From contig CAJUFS010000016.1 of the NCBI GenBank assembly GCA_910585575.1, positions 1,664-47,405 of the forward strand: DNA of 45,742 nucleotides, in the 5' to 3' direction. This DNA is from an uncultured Adlercreutzia sp. GTDB taxonomy: Bacteria; Actinomycetota; Coriobacteriia; Coriobacteriales; Eggerthellaceae. Below the pieces are notes generated by a model that had not been told where the DNA came from, did no database searches, and worked only from the letters and a program-made list of their open reading frames with translations. The position numbers were made by a program, and so were the translations under genes. Below are positions 25,382 to 35,798 of the stretch, one piece after another; position 1 is the stretch's first letter; every line of letters starts with the position of its first letter.

Positions 25382-25876
25382 TTACCTTTCAACGGTTCGC
25401 GCAGATACGAACTGAAGAAATTCGAGGGCATGCTCGCTGCAAAACAATATTTGCATGAAGAGCTTCTTTATCTTCAGCATCTCCAATGCCGCCGTAGCGG
25501 TTATCTGCCCGCCCTCGTAAAGAGTCACGGTGGTAAACACGTCATCGTTTGCCACTGGGCCCACAATAAGATCAAGCTCAAGAGCAGCGTCGCGACCTTG
25601 TTTTCTATTATGCACGACGAAATCGAGCCATGCCTGATCAGGCGCCGAGAACTCCAGCACATTGAGTTGATCCTGCGCCTCTTCAAGATTGAACTCGTAT
25701 TCGTTAAGAGTGGGCTGCCCCTGCATACCGCGGCGGACAAAAGCCTTGCGCGCAAAGTCTTCCGCTTGCTCAAGATTGGTGGTCGTATAGAAGCCCGTTC
25801 CGAAATCAAGGTAGGGGGTACGATTGACGATGCGGGGATGATCGACTATCTGAGTAGAGGCGTGATAGAGGCGCAC
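25382..25876 (-). CDS. DUF3990 protein, ADP-ribosyltransferase-like
   Basis: A 164-residue protein starting with GTG 25876 (VRLYHASTQIVDHPRI), with AAGGCAGG about 8 bases upstream. LYHAS at the N-terminus, then LDFGTGFYTTTNLEQAEDFARK, is the DUF3990 signature and resembles the R/H-x-x-Y and S/T-x-x loop of ADP-ribosyltransferases. The later LDFVVHNRK and DLIVGPVANDDVF fit the family. It may ADP-ribosylate an unknown target. It heads a coupled three-gene module with lower G+C than its surroundings, directly downstream of tRNA-fMet, suggesting acquisition. The toxin role is an inference. Confidence 0.75.
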   Translation of the reverse strand: MRLYHASTQIVDHPRIVNRTPYLDFGTGFYTTTNLEQAEDFARKAFVRRGMQGQPTLNEYEFNLEEAQDQLNVLEFSAPDQAWLDFVVHNRKQGRDAALELDLIVGPVANDDVFTTVTLYEGGQITATAALEMLKIKKLFMQILFCSEHALEFLQFVSARTVER

Positions 25877-25943
25877 CAGACACCTGCCTTATGCAGAAGG
25901 AAAAAAATAAAACCAACCTTTTGCAGGCTACCCTCCCATATGC

Positions 25944-25972
25944 AAAAAAGCCGCTCGAAAACGAGCGGCTTT
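25944..25972 (-). terminator. Terminator of tRNA-fMet
   Basis: AAAGCCGCTCG (25962-25972, read on minus) pairs with its complement at 25947-25957 around TTTT, followed on the minus strand by TTTTTT. It lies 10 bp past the tRNA 3' end and separates it from the DUF3990 module. Confidence 0.92.
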
Positions 25973-25981
25973 GAAAGTTCT

Positions 25982-26059
25982 TGGTCGCGGGGGCCGGATT
26001 TGAACCGACGACCTTCGGGTTATGAGCCCGACGAGCTGACCAGACTGCTCCACCCCGCA
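25982..26059 (-). tRNA. tRNA-fMet (CAT), CCA encoded
   Basis: A full cloverleaf of 78 nt. The acceptor stem GCGGGG/CCCCGC, anticodon loop CTCATAA and T loop TTCAAAT are visible, and CCA is encoded. The anticodon stem has three consecutive G-C pairs next to the loop (GGG/CCC), the mark of the initiator tRNA. Position 1 is U and 72 is G, giving a weak U-G pair at the end of the acceptor stem instead of the common C-A or C-U mismatch. Confidence 0.93.
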
Positions 26060-26086
26060 ATGGGTTGCCGCAAAGGGCAAGGAAAT

Positions 26087-26114
26087 ATATTACGCTGATC
26101 TCAAAACATTGCAA
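26087..26114 (-). promoter_or_regulatory. Promoter of tRNA-fMet with overlapping dyad
   Basis: On the minus strand the -35 TTGCAA (26109-26114) and -10 TAATAT (26087-26092) are 16 bp apart, and the tRNA starts about 27 bp past the -10. A dyad TGCAAGA/TCTTGCA (26110-26116 and 26121-26127) overlaps the -35. Confidence 0.65.
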
Positions 26115-26213
26115 GAACTATCTTGCAGGAAAAGAGGGACGGCACAATTCCTGCACATTCTTCTACCCCCTCTCCCCGTCTCCTACCGTTTCTCATGCTA
26201 TGATGCTGCGACT

Positions 26214-27188
26214 ATGGTTTCCCACTTCAGACAGAACGGTTTGCCCCTGTGGGTCTTCAAAGCGGCGCTGCTTTTGGCGGCGGCCATTTGGGGCATGGGC
26301 ACCGTGGTCATCAAGTCCACCGTGGACGAGTTCCCTCCCTCGTGGTTGGTGGGCGTGCGCTTCCTGGGTGCGGGCATCATTTTGGGCATTGCCACCGCCC
26401 CGCGCATCGCTGCGCGGTGGCGCGCTAACCCTCGGGGGCATTTGCGCGATGGCGCAGTGCTCGGCGTGATGCTGTTCCTCTCCTACTGGGCGAACTCCAC
26501 GGGTCTCACCGACACCACTGCCTCCAACAGCGCGTTCCTTACCACGCTGTACGTGGTGATCATTCCCTTCCTGGGCTGGATTATCATCCGCAAAAAGCCC
26601 ACTCGCTTCAACCTTGCTGCCGCTTTCCTCTGCGTGGCGGGCGTCGGCTGCGTGGCCTACGGCGGCGCCGATGGGTTCTCGCTGCGGTTCGGCGACCTCA
26701 TCACGCTGCTCTCGGCGCTGTTCCTCAGCTTCCACGTGCTGTACACGGCGAAGTACGCGCCTGGGCGCTCCATGACCCTACTGACGGTTATCCAGTTCAT
26801 CGTTGCGGGCATCTTGGGATTCATCGTGGGCGGCATCACCGAGCCTACGCCCGATTTCGCCCACCTCTCCCCTGAGACCTGGGTAAGCCTGATCTACCTA
26901 ACCGTCTTCGCCTCGTGCGTGGCCCTGGGTCTGCAGAATGCGGCCGTGGCGCGGGTCGACCCGGCCCAGGCGGCCCTGTTCCTGGCCACCGAGTCGGTCT
27001 TCGGCGTAACATTCTCGATTCTGCTGCTGGGCGAGGCCCTCACCGTCTCGTCTTTCGCAGGCTTCGCCCTTATCTTTGCTGGTATCGTCATCAGCGAGTA
27101 CCTGCCTCTTCGGGCCGAGAAAAAGCAAATCGCCGCTGCCGAAGCAGCGGCGACCGAACTCGAAGAAGCCGACGCGTTTCTACGGTAA
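26214..27188 (+). CDS. EamA/DMT-family transporter
   Basis: A 324-residue membrane protein from ATG 26214 (MVSHFRQNGLPL); a longer open frame begins at 26109. Ten hydrophobic segments form the two EamA repeats: AAIWGMGTVVIKSTVDEFPPSWLVGVRFLGAG opens the first, LITLLSALFLSFHVLYTAKYA the second, and TESVFGVTFSILLLGEALT is the conserved end of repeat two. Such proteins export amino acids or metabolites; the substrate is unknown. No ribosome site precedes the ATG, while a TATGAT -10-like hexamer lies at 26199-26204, so the mRNA may be leaderless. Confidence 0.88.
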   Translation: MVSHFRQNGLPLWVFKAALLLAAAIWGMGTVVIKSTVDEFPPSWLVGVRFLGAGIILGIATAPRIAARWRANPRGHLRDGAVLGVMLFLSYWANSTGLTDTTASNSAFLTTLYVVIIPFLGWIIIRKKPTRFNLAAAFLCVAGVGCVAYGGADGFSLRFGDLITLLSALFLSFHVLYTAKYAPGRSMTLLTVIQFIVAGILGFIVGGITEPTPDFAHLSPETWVSLIYLTVFASCVALGLQNAAVARVDPAQAALFLATESVFGVTFSILLLGEALTVSSFAGFALIFAGIVISEYLPLRAEKKQIAAAEAAATELEEADAFLR

Positions 27189-27224
27189 GTTACTGTCAAA
27201 TTCGACTCGCAGCATCGGCGTAGT

Positions 27225-27249
27225 CCGCTTGTCCCGTCAGGGCAAGCGG
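27225..27249. terminator. Hairpin between convergent transporter and PurF-like genes
   Basis: CCGCTTG (27225-27231) pairs with CAAGCGG (27243-27249), with CCC/GGG extending the inside. No T tract follows in either direction, so termination is uncertain. Confidence 0.4.
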
Positions 27250-27255
27250 AACTGC

Positions 27256-28680
27256 TTACTCCCTACCATCCCAGCAGTAGGTGCACACCTTTTCCGGGTC
27301 GATGCCGATGGCCTCCAGCATGCCCTGCAGACTCTGATAGCTCAGGGAGTCGAAGCCCATGTCCTCACAGATGGTACGCAGCAGGCACTGACCGCGCTCG
27401 GTGGTGGCGTCGGCGTACTCGTCCAAATGCTCCACGCCCTCTTCGCCTTCCAGCTGATCCACCACACGACGGGCAATCAGGTCCATATCGGACTTGCCGG
27501 ACGAGAAGCTCAGGTACTTGCAGCTGTACATGATAGGCGGGCAGGCACTGCGCATGTGCACCTCGGCAGCGCCGGAGTCGTACAGGAAGTTCACCGTCTC
27601 GCGCAGCTGGGTACCGCGCACGATGGAGTCGTCCACGAACAGCAGCTTCTTATCGCGAATGAGCTCGGGCACCGGCACCTGCTTCATGTTGGCAATCTTG
27701 TTGCGCAGATCCTGGTTGGCCGGCATGAACGAGCGCGGCCACGTGGGCGTGTACTTGATGAAGGGACGCCCGAAGGGCATCTTGCTTTCCGTGGAATAGC
27801 CAATGGCATGGGGAATGCCGGAATCGGGCACGCCAGCCACGTAGTCCACCTCGGGGCAGGCGCCGCGGGCGGCCTCATCGCGGGCCATGATGGCACCATT
27901 GCGATAGCGCATCACTTCCACGTTCATGCCCTCGTAGTTGGAGTTCGGATAGCCGTAGTACACCCACATGAAGGCGCACATCTTCATTTCGCTGCGCGCC
28001 GGGGCCAGCACTTCGACGGTGTCGGGGGTAAGGCGCACAATTTCCGCAGGACCCAACTCGTACTCGTCATGATAGCCCAGCTTCTGATAGGCGAAACTCT
28101 CGAAGGCCACGCAATGGCCGTTCTCGTCGCGTCCCACCAGCACGGGCAAACGTCCCAGGAAATCGCGGGCTGCGATAAGGTCGCCGTCGGCCGTCATGAT
28201 CAGCAACGTCAAAGAACCGTCGATCTTTGACTGCGCGTACTGGATACCGGAAACCAGGTCGTCCTTCTGGTTGATCAGCGCCGCCACCAGCTCGGTAGCG
28301 TTCACCGCCCCGGAGCTCAAGGCCATGAACTGGGTATTGCGATCCGAGAAGTATTCCTCCACCAGCTCTTCGGCATTGTTGATGGCCCCGATGGTGGTGA
28401 TGGCGAAGGTGCCCAGGTGCGAGCGCACCAACAGCGGCTGCGGATCGGCGTCGCTGATGCACCCCACGGCGCTGCTGCCGTGGAAGGTGACGATGTCGTT
28501 CTCGAACTTGGTGCGGAACGGCGTGTTCTCAATCGAGTGAATTTGACGCTGGAAGCCGTCCTCCTTGTCGAGCACAATCATGCCTGCTCGGCGTGTACCC
28601 AGATGAGAGTGGTAATCTACCCCGAAAAATACGTCATGTACGACGTCGCGCTTGGAAACCGCTCCGAAAAAGCCGCCCAC
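27256..28680 (-). CDS. purF: PurF-like amidophosphoribosyltransferase paralogue lacking the N-terminal cysteine
   Basis: A 474-residue protein. GTG 28680 is chosen because GGAGG lies 5 bases upstream, giving MGGFFGAVSKRDVVHD, the form seen in a PurF subgroup also found in Bacteroidetes (recalled); an upstream GTG at 28710 is weaker. The N-terminal Ntn-hydrolase half is recognisable (DYHSHLGTRRAGM, FHGSSAVGCISD), but the nucleophilic Cys1 of PurF is absent. The PRPP-binding motif is intact (KKLLFVDDSIVRGTQLRE), and the C-terminus has CTYCWDGRE. PurF makes 5-phosphoribosylamine from PRPP and glutamine; without the cysteine this protein should not use glutamine. Ammonia use or another role is possible. 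It lies downstream of menE-menC. Confidence 0.85.
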   Translation of the reverse strand: MGGFFGAVSKRDVVHDVFFGVDYHSHLGTRRAGMIVLDKEDGFQRQIHSIENTPFRTKFENDIVTFHGSSAVGCISDADPQPLLVRSHLGTFAITTIGAINNAEELVEEYFSDRNTQFMALSSGAVNATELVAALINQKDDLVSGIQYAQSKIDGSLTLLIMTADGDLIAARDFLGRLPVLVGRDENGHCVAFESFAYQKLGYHDEYELGPAEIVRLTPDTVEVLAPARSEMKMCAFMWVYYGYPNSNYEGMNVEVMRYRNGAIMARDEAARGACPEVDYVAGVPDSGIPHAIGYSTESKMPFGRPFIKYTPTWPRSFMPANQDLRNKIANMKQVPVPELIRDKKLLFVDDSIVRGTQLRETVNFLYDSGAAEVHMRSACPPIMYSCKYLSFSSGKSDMDLIARRVVDQLEGEEGVEHLDEYADATTERGQCLLRTICEDMGFDSLSYQSLQGMLEAIGIDPEKVCTYCWDGRE

Positions 28681-28787
28681 GTGGTCCTCCGTCTCAGAAA
28701 GGAAGTTCACTTTACGATGAAAGTATAAAGCGTGCGTCTGAGTGAATGTTGCCTGGGTGTTAAAAAGGGCGAAAGTTTCTGCCAGTG

Positions 28788-31538
<2,751 letters not shown>

Positions 31539-31621
31539 GCAGGGGCACGGTTTCTATCGGTTTCGGAAGTACGCCTTGGGAAGTGAACGGGCCTGCGCCG
31601 AAGCGGCCAGGCCCGTGAGGA

Positions 31622-32461
31622 TCAGGGAAACTTCGGGAACTGGGTGAAGTCGGGGGCGCGGTGCTCCTTGAAAGCGTCGCGGCCCTCCTTCGCCTCGTCG
31701 GTGGTGTAGTACAGCAGTGTGGCGTCGCCGGCCAGCTGCTGAATGCCCGCCAGGCCGTCGGTGGCCGCGTTGAAGGAAGCCTTCATGAAACGCAGGGCCG
31801 TGGGGCTGAACTGCATCATCTCGGCCGCCCAGGCCATGCACTCGTCTTCCAGCTCGTCGAAGGGCACCACCTTGTTCACCAGGCCCATCTCCAGGGCCTC
31901 GGCGGCGGTGTACTGGCGGCACAGGTACCAAATTTCGCGGGCCTTCTTCTGGCCCACAATGGCGGCCAAATAGCCCGCGCCGTAGCCTGCGTCGAAGGAA
32001 CCCACCTTCGGGCCCGTCTGGCCGAACTTCGCCGTGTCGGCGGCGATAGTGAGGTCGCACAGAATGGAAAGCACGTGGCCGCCGCCAATGGCGTAGCCGT
32101 TCACCATGGCGATAACCGGCTTGGGCACCACGCGAATGAGGCGCTGCAAATCGAGCACGTTCAGGCGCGGGATGTTGTCCTCGCCCACGTAGCCGCCGTT
32201 GCCGCGCTTCTTCTGGTCGCCGCCCGAGCAGAAGGCCTCGTCCTCGTGGCGGCCGCCGTGGTTCACGCCCGTAAGGATGATGACGCCCACGGAGACATCG
32301 TCGCGCGCCTCGTTGAAGGCGTCGTACATTTCCATAACCGTGCGCGGGGTAAACGCGTTGCGGCGCTCGGGGCGGTTGATGGAGATCTTCGCCACGCCGT
32401 TGCACAGCTCATAGCGAATCTCTTGGTACTCCTTGCCCGTCTTCCATTCGTACTTCGTCAA
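31622..32461 (-). CDS. menB: 1,4-dihydroxy-2-naphthoyl-CoA synthase
   Basis: A 279-residue crotonase-fold enzyme. TTG 32461 ([17 protein letters not shown]) is chosen because TTAGGAG lies 5 bases upstream; an earlier TTG at 32503 has no site. Typical MenB segments: [58 protein letters not shown] (oxyanion hole) and [15 protein letters not shown], with catalytic Asp and Tyr regions present. It cyclises o-succinylbenzoyl-CoA, directly after the MenE step, in the cytoplasm. It is probably co-transcribed with menE-menC. Length is normal. Confidence 0.96.
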   Translation of the reverse strand: MTKYEWKTGKEYQEIRYELCNGVAKISINRPERRNAFTPRTVMEMYDAFNEARDDVSVGVIILTGVNHGGRHEDEAFCSGGDQKKRGNGGYVGEDNIPRLNVLDLQRLIRVVPKPVIAMVNGYAIGGGHVLSILCDLTIAADTAKFGQTGPKVGSFDAGYGAGYLAAIVGQKKAREIWYLCRQYTAAEALEMGLVNKVVPFDELEDECMAWAAEMMQFSPTALRFMKASFNAATDGLAGIQQLAGDATLLYYTTDEAKEGRDAFKEHRAPDFTQFPKFP

Positions 32462-32528
32462 AACTACTCCTAATCCTACTTTTGTCTTACTGGTCGTTCG
32501 CAACGTCAGCGAGGTTGCGACCGTGCCC

Positions 32529-33602
32529 TTAGATACCTTCGGTCTCGAAGCGCTTCTTCAGGGCTTCCTGGTGGATGGCGTGCTGCAGCGCCGTCTCCTT
32601 GGTAATCGTGCCTTCCCTCACCAGCTTGTACAGGCTCTGGTCCATGGTGCGCATGCCCTCGGCACCGCTGGCGGCGATAACGCTGTCGATCTGGTGGCTC
32701 TTCTCCTCGCGAATGAGGTTGCGGATGGCCGGCGTGGCCGTCATGATCTCGAAGACCGGCACAATGCCGCCGTCCTTCGTAGGTACCAGCTGCTGGGACA
32801 CCACTGCCTGCAGCACCAGCGAAAGCTGCATGCGAATTTGGCGCTGCTGGTTGGCCGGGAAGGCGTCGATGATGCGGTCGATGGTGCTGGCCGCGCCCGT
32901 GGTGTGCAGGGTGGAGAACAGCAGCTGCGCCATCTCGGCGGCGGTCATGGCCGTGCCGATGGTCTCGGAGTCGCGCATCTCGCCGAGCAGAATAACGTCG
33001 GGGCTCTCGCGCATGGCACTGCGCAGGGCCTCGGCGTAGGTGGCCACGTCGGAGGGAATCTCGCGCTGGGTGACGATGCAGCCCTCGTGACGGTGCACGT
33101 ACTCGATGGGGTCCTCCATGGTGATGATGTGCCCCGTGCGGTTCTTGTTCAGCTTGTCGATAATGCAAGCCAGCGTGGTGGACTTGCCGGCGCCGGCCGG
33201 ACCCGTCACCAGCACGAGGCCCTTCTGGAAGTCGGCGCAGCGCATAACGTCGTCGGGGATGTGGTAGTCGGCAGGATCGGGCAGCGGGAAGCGGATGACG
33301 CGAATGACCGCGCCCAGCGATCCGCGCTGACGGAACACATTCACGCGGAAACGCCCCGGGCCGGCCACGGCAAAGGAGAAGTCGTCGTCATGGTTGTGGC
33401 CCTCAACGAAGACGGCCTCGTCGCGCCCGGACAGCTCGTAGATGGCCGCCACCAGAGCCGCTGTGTCCGCGGGCATGAGCGGCGCCATATCCATGCGCAC
33501 CTGGCGGCCGTCGGCGGTGTACGTCAGCGGCAAGCCAGCGACAATGAAGACGTCCGAGGCCTTCTTGTCGATCATTTCCTGCAGCAGTGCCTTCAGTTCC
33601 AT
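32529..33602 (-). CDS. pilT: PilT-type pilus ATPase
   Basis: A 357-residue cytoplasmic ATPase of full PilT length. The N-terminal domain starts [25 protein letters not shown]. Walker A is GPAGAGKST (134-142), the Asp box is [10 protein letters not shown] (161-170), Walker B is [11 protein letters not shown] (205-215) and the His box is STLHTTGA (230-237). PilT hexamers disassemble pilins and retract type IV pili. Here it is the last gene of a coupled pilus-like operon and the only secretion ATPase in the window; no PilB assembly ATPase is seen, so it may work bidirectionally or with a distant PilB. An AAGGAGAGC site precedes ATG 33602. Confidence 0.93.
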   Translation of the reverse strand: MELKALLQEMIDKKASDVFIVAGLPLTYTADGRQVRMDMAPLMPADTAALVAAIYELSGRDEAVFVEGHNHDDDFSFAVAGPGRFRVNVFRQRGSLGAVIRVIRFPLPDPADYHIPDDVMRCADFQKGLVLVTGPAGAGKSTTLACIIDKLNKNRTGHIITMEDPIEYVHRHEGCIVTQREIPSDVATYAEALRSAMRESPDVILLGEMRDSETIGTAMTAAEMAQLLFSTLHTTGAASTIDRIIDAFPANQQRQIRMQLSLVLQAVVSQQLVPTKDGGIVPVFEIMTATPAIRNLIREEKSHQIDSVIAASGAEGMRTMDQSLYKLVREGTITKETALQHAIHQEALKKRFETEGI

Positions 33603-33621
33603 GAAATGCTCTCCTTATCTG

Positions 33622-34191
33622 CTAGCCGAGCCACAGGTTCTCGCCTGTGCCGTCGTCGATCCACTGGGTAGTAACTTTCCATTCCTCAAGGGTATAGGTG
33701 TCGTTTTGAATGCTCAGAACGCAGGCCAGTTGGCGGCCGCTTTCCATGGCGAACGTGGCGGCAAGGCGCGTGCCATCGTACGTGCCCGAGCAGGTGACCA
33801 GCGAATCGCGCACCACGCTCGTGCCGTCCGCCGCCTCACCGCTTAGGCTCTCGTCAGCGATGGCCTCGCCGGCAGCACCGTCGTCGGCAATCGCCTCGCC
33901 CTCCGCCGCGGCAGCGTTTGCGGGCGCCGCGCCTTCTGCGATGCCCCACTCGGGCAGCACCGCCGCCAGATCGCCCTGCTTCAGGGCGCCGTCCACTTCA
34001 GAGAGGAAGGTCTGGCCCACGCGTTCCAGCTGATAGGTTTCCGTAGTGGTAGCCGCCTGGCGCTCGGTAATGGACAGCTCGGCGCGGGCCGTAGTCAGCG
34101 ACAGCACCGCCAACACCGCCAGGCACAAGATGATAATGAGGGTGAACAGGCTGATGGGGCCGATGCGTACCGATCCATGGGGCTTGGCCAT
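33622..34191 (-). CDS. Pilus-operon protein with one N-terminal membrane span
   Basis: A 189-residue protein whose ATG directly follows the upstream stop (TAA ATG). One span (IGPISLFTLIIILCLAVLAVLSLTTA, about residues 10-35) is followed by ITERQAATTTETYQLERVGQTFLSEVDGAL and an Ala/Glu/Asp-rich middle, then a beta-rich end (TCSGTYDGTRLAATFAM, YTLEEWKV). This looks like a pseudopilin (hydrophobic helix plus globular domain), but there is no G-F-T-L-x-E cleavage motif. It may be a membrane-retained minor pilin-like part. The function is inferred from context. Confidence 0.7.
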   Translation of the reverse strand: MAKPHGSVRIGPISLFTLIIILCLAVLAVLSLTTARAELSITERQAATTTETYQLERVGQTFLSEVDGALKQGDLAAVLPEWGIAEGAAPANAAAAEGEAIADDGAAGEAIADESLSGEAADGTSVVRDSLVTCSGTYDGTRLAATFAMESGRQLACVLSIQNDTYTLEEWKVTTQWIDDGTGENLWLG

Positions 34192-34851
34192 TTACGCCAC
34201 CTCCTCGGCGGCACCGGGGGCGCCCTTCACGTTGGCCAGCGGCAGCCGGTCATCGCGGATATCGAAAACACCCGACACATAGGCCGAGGTCTCCAGCGTA
34301 TACACCGGCTGCACGGTGCGATCGGTCAGCGTCAGCTCGTAGACCGCCTCGTCGGCATTGGGGGTTTCCACACTCACCACGTCGGCCTGATCCCATATGG
34401 TAATAGTGGCGTGGAACAGGCTGCCCGCCTCGGTCGGCTCGACGGCCACCTCGCGAATGAGCAGCAGATCGTCTTGGTACGCCACGTTGGTGTCAACCTC
34501 GTCGGCCGCCAGGGACTGGGCCCCCACCACTGCCTGCGGATCGGCGGCGAACTGCTCGGCGGAATTCGACGCCATCACCAACGCGTCCATAAGCTGGGCG
34601 CTTTCGCGACCGCTGCGGTCGGCATCGGCGTTCAGCGACATGAGCACGGCCAGCGACCCCGTCAAGAAGACAAGCAGGAGCAGCGCCTCGACAATGAAGG
34701 CCGCCCCGGGCCACACCGCCCGATCGGCCCGGGCGCGGCCCACGTACCCGTGGTAGCGCTCGAGGCGACGATCGCCCTCGCGGGCACCTTCGGCGTGGGC
34801 GGCCACGGAATAGGCCGTCATGGAGCGCCGCTTCGTAGAACCTCCGGCCAT
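34192..34851 (-). CDS. Pilin-like protein of the pilus operon
   Basis: A 219-residue protein coupled to the previous gene by TAATG. A long basic leader (about 50 residues, Arg-rich) precedes GAAFIVEALLLLVFLTGSLAVLMSL. If cut before the second Ala, Glu falls at position +5 of the mature helix, as in type IV prepilins, making this the best pilin candidate of the set. The C-terminal domain is beta-rich (LFHATITIWDQADVVSVE, VYELTLTD). The role is inferred; the unusually long leader would need a tolerant peptidase, and none is in the window. Confidence 0.68.
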   Translation of the reverse strand: MAGGSTKRRSMTAYSVAAHAEGAREGDRRLERYHGYVGRARADRAVWPGAAFIVEALLLLVFLTGSLAVLMSLNADADRSGRESAQLMDALVMASNSAEQFAADPQAVVGAQSLAADEVDTNVAYQDDLLLIREVAVEPTEAGSLFHATITIWDQADVVSVETPNADEAVYELTLTDRTVQPVYTLETSAYVSGVFDIRDDRLPLANVKGAPGAAEEVA

Positions 34852-35474
34852 TAGCGCTCACCTCCCCCGCAGCGCAGCGCCACCGTCACCTGGCCCGCGT
34901 CCGTGGTGATGGTGAGCAGCCCCTTCTCGTAGGAGAAATCGAACACCGAGGCTTGCACCAGCGGCGTGGCCTTGCCGGGGTTGTACGGGGCATCGGCCAG
35001 GGCGTATTCCTCCATGATGACATCGTCGTAGCGATAGATGCGCGTCTCGTAGACGCCGGTGTCCATGGTCTCGCGCAGCACGAGCGCCGGCCCTTGCAGC
35101 AGGCTCTCCTCGGCAAGCTCCGCGCTTTCCGCCATGGTCGACTGGCCGAGCTCCTGATCGCCCTCGGCTATCTCCAGAGATATCTTCTCCTCGGTCACCC
35201 AGGCGCGGGCCACGGCGTCGATTTGATCGTTGGCACGCACGTCGTTGGCCAGCAGCGTCAGGGAAAGGCGCTGATTGTCAGCTACTTCGCCCTCTTGGTG
35301 CAGGGCCTTGTAGACGCTCGTACCCACCAGAATGGCCATGAGCAGCGTCACCACGAACAGGGCGAACAGGATGCCCGTGAACACGCGGCCGAAGTCGCGC
35401 TCGCGGCGGCGCGGGTTGCCGCCATAGGCTTTGTCCGTCGCTTGGGCGCTCATGGCTGTGGCCGTCTTGCTCAT
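34851..35474 (-). CDS. DUF4860 pilus-operon protein
   Basis: A 207-residue protein with a basic N-terminus, one span (FGRVFTGILFALFVVTLLMAILVGTSVYKAL, about residues 28-58) and a globular part with NQRLSLTLLANDVRANDQID and LVLRETMDTGVYETRIYRYDDVIMEEY. This matches DUF4860, a family known from actinobacterial and firmicute type II secretion/pilus loci. Its start overlaps the preceding stop by 4 bases. It is probably a minor pseudopilin-like subunit. Confidence 0.75.
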   Translation of the reverse strand: MSKTATAMSAQATDKAYGGNPRRRERDFGRVFTGILFALFVVTLLMAILVGTSVYKALHQEGEVADNQRLSLTLLANDVRANDQIDAVARAWVTEEKISLEIAEGDQELGQSTMAESAELAEESLLQGPALVLRETMDTGVYETRIYRYDDVIMEEYALADAPYNPGKATPLVQASVFDFSYEKGLLTITTDAGQVTVALRCGGGER

Positions 35475-35794
35475 CGGGGCACCACCACCACACTGGGCGG
35501 CACATTAGCCGCAAAGGCCTCGTAGGTAACGGCGTAGTCCGCGTGGTTCACAATAAGGCCGTAGTGTTCCTCCAAGTAGGTAAGCGACGAGGGGTAGGCC
35601 CCCTCCACCGCCGCGCACTGGAGCGCCGCGTCCATCACGGCGTTGCGCACCGACAGGGCGCTTTGCGCCTCGGCCTCCACGTTTGCCGAGTCCCAGGTGA
35701 ACCACAGCACGACGGCCAGCACCACGGCCACAATGACCGCGATGACCCGGCGCGTCTCGCGCTTTTTGGTCTCGGCTGTCCGTCCGTGAATCAT
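35471..35794 (-). CDS. Small single-span pilus-operon protein
   Basis: A 107-residue protein: basic N-terminus, one span (VIAVIVAVVLAVVLWFTW, residues 17-34), then QSALSVRNAVMDAALQCAAVEGAYPSSLTYLEEHYGLI. The A-Y-P-S-S-L-x-x-L-E-x-x-Y-G motif resembles the loop after the helix in major pseudopilins of the GspG/ComGC type, but no prepilin cleavage site is present. Its stop lies 4 bases before the start of the next gene's overlap. It may be a simplified pilin. Confidence 0.7.
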   Translation of the reverse strand: MIHGRTAETKKRETRRVIAVIVAVVLAVVLWFTWDSANVEAEAQSALSVRNAVMDAALQCAAVEGAYPSSLTYLEEHYGLIVNHADYAVTYEAFAANVPPSVVVVPR

Positions 35795-35798
35795 GGGG

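Noticed and set aside
24843-26059. Integrative element with an attachment-site duplication of the tRNA 3' end
   Set aside because: No second copy of the tRNA 3' end and no integrase were found downstream; only the location and base composition hint at transfer.
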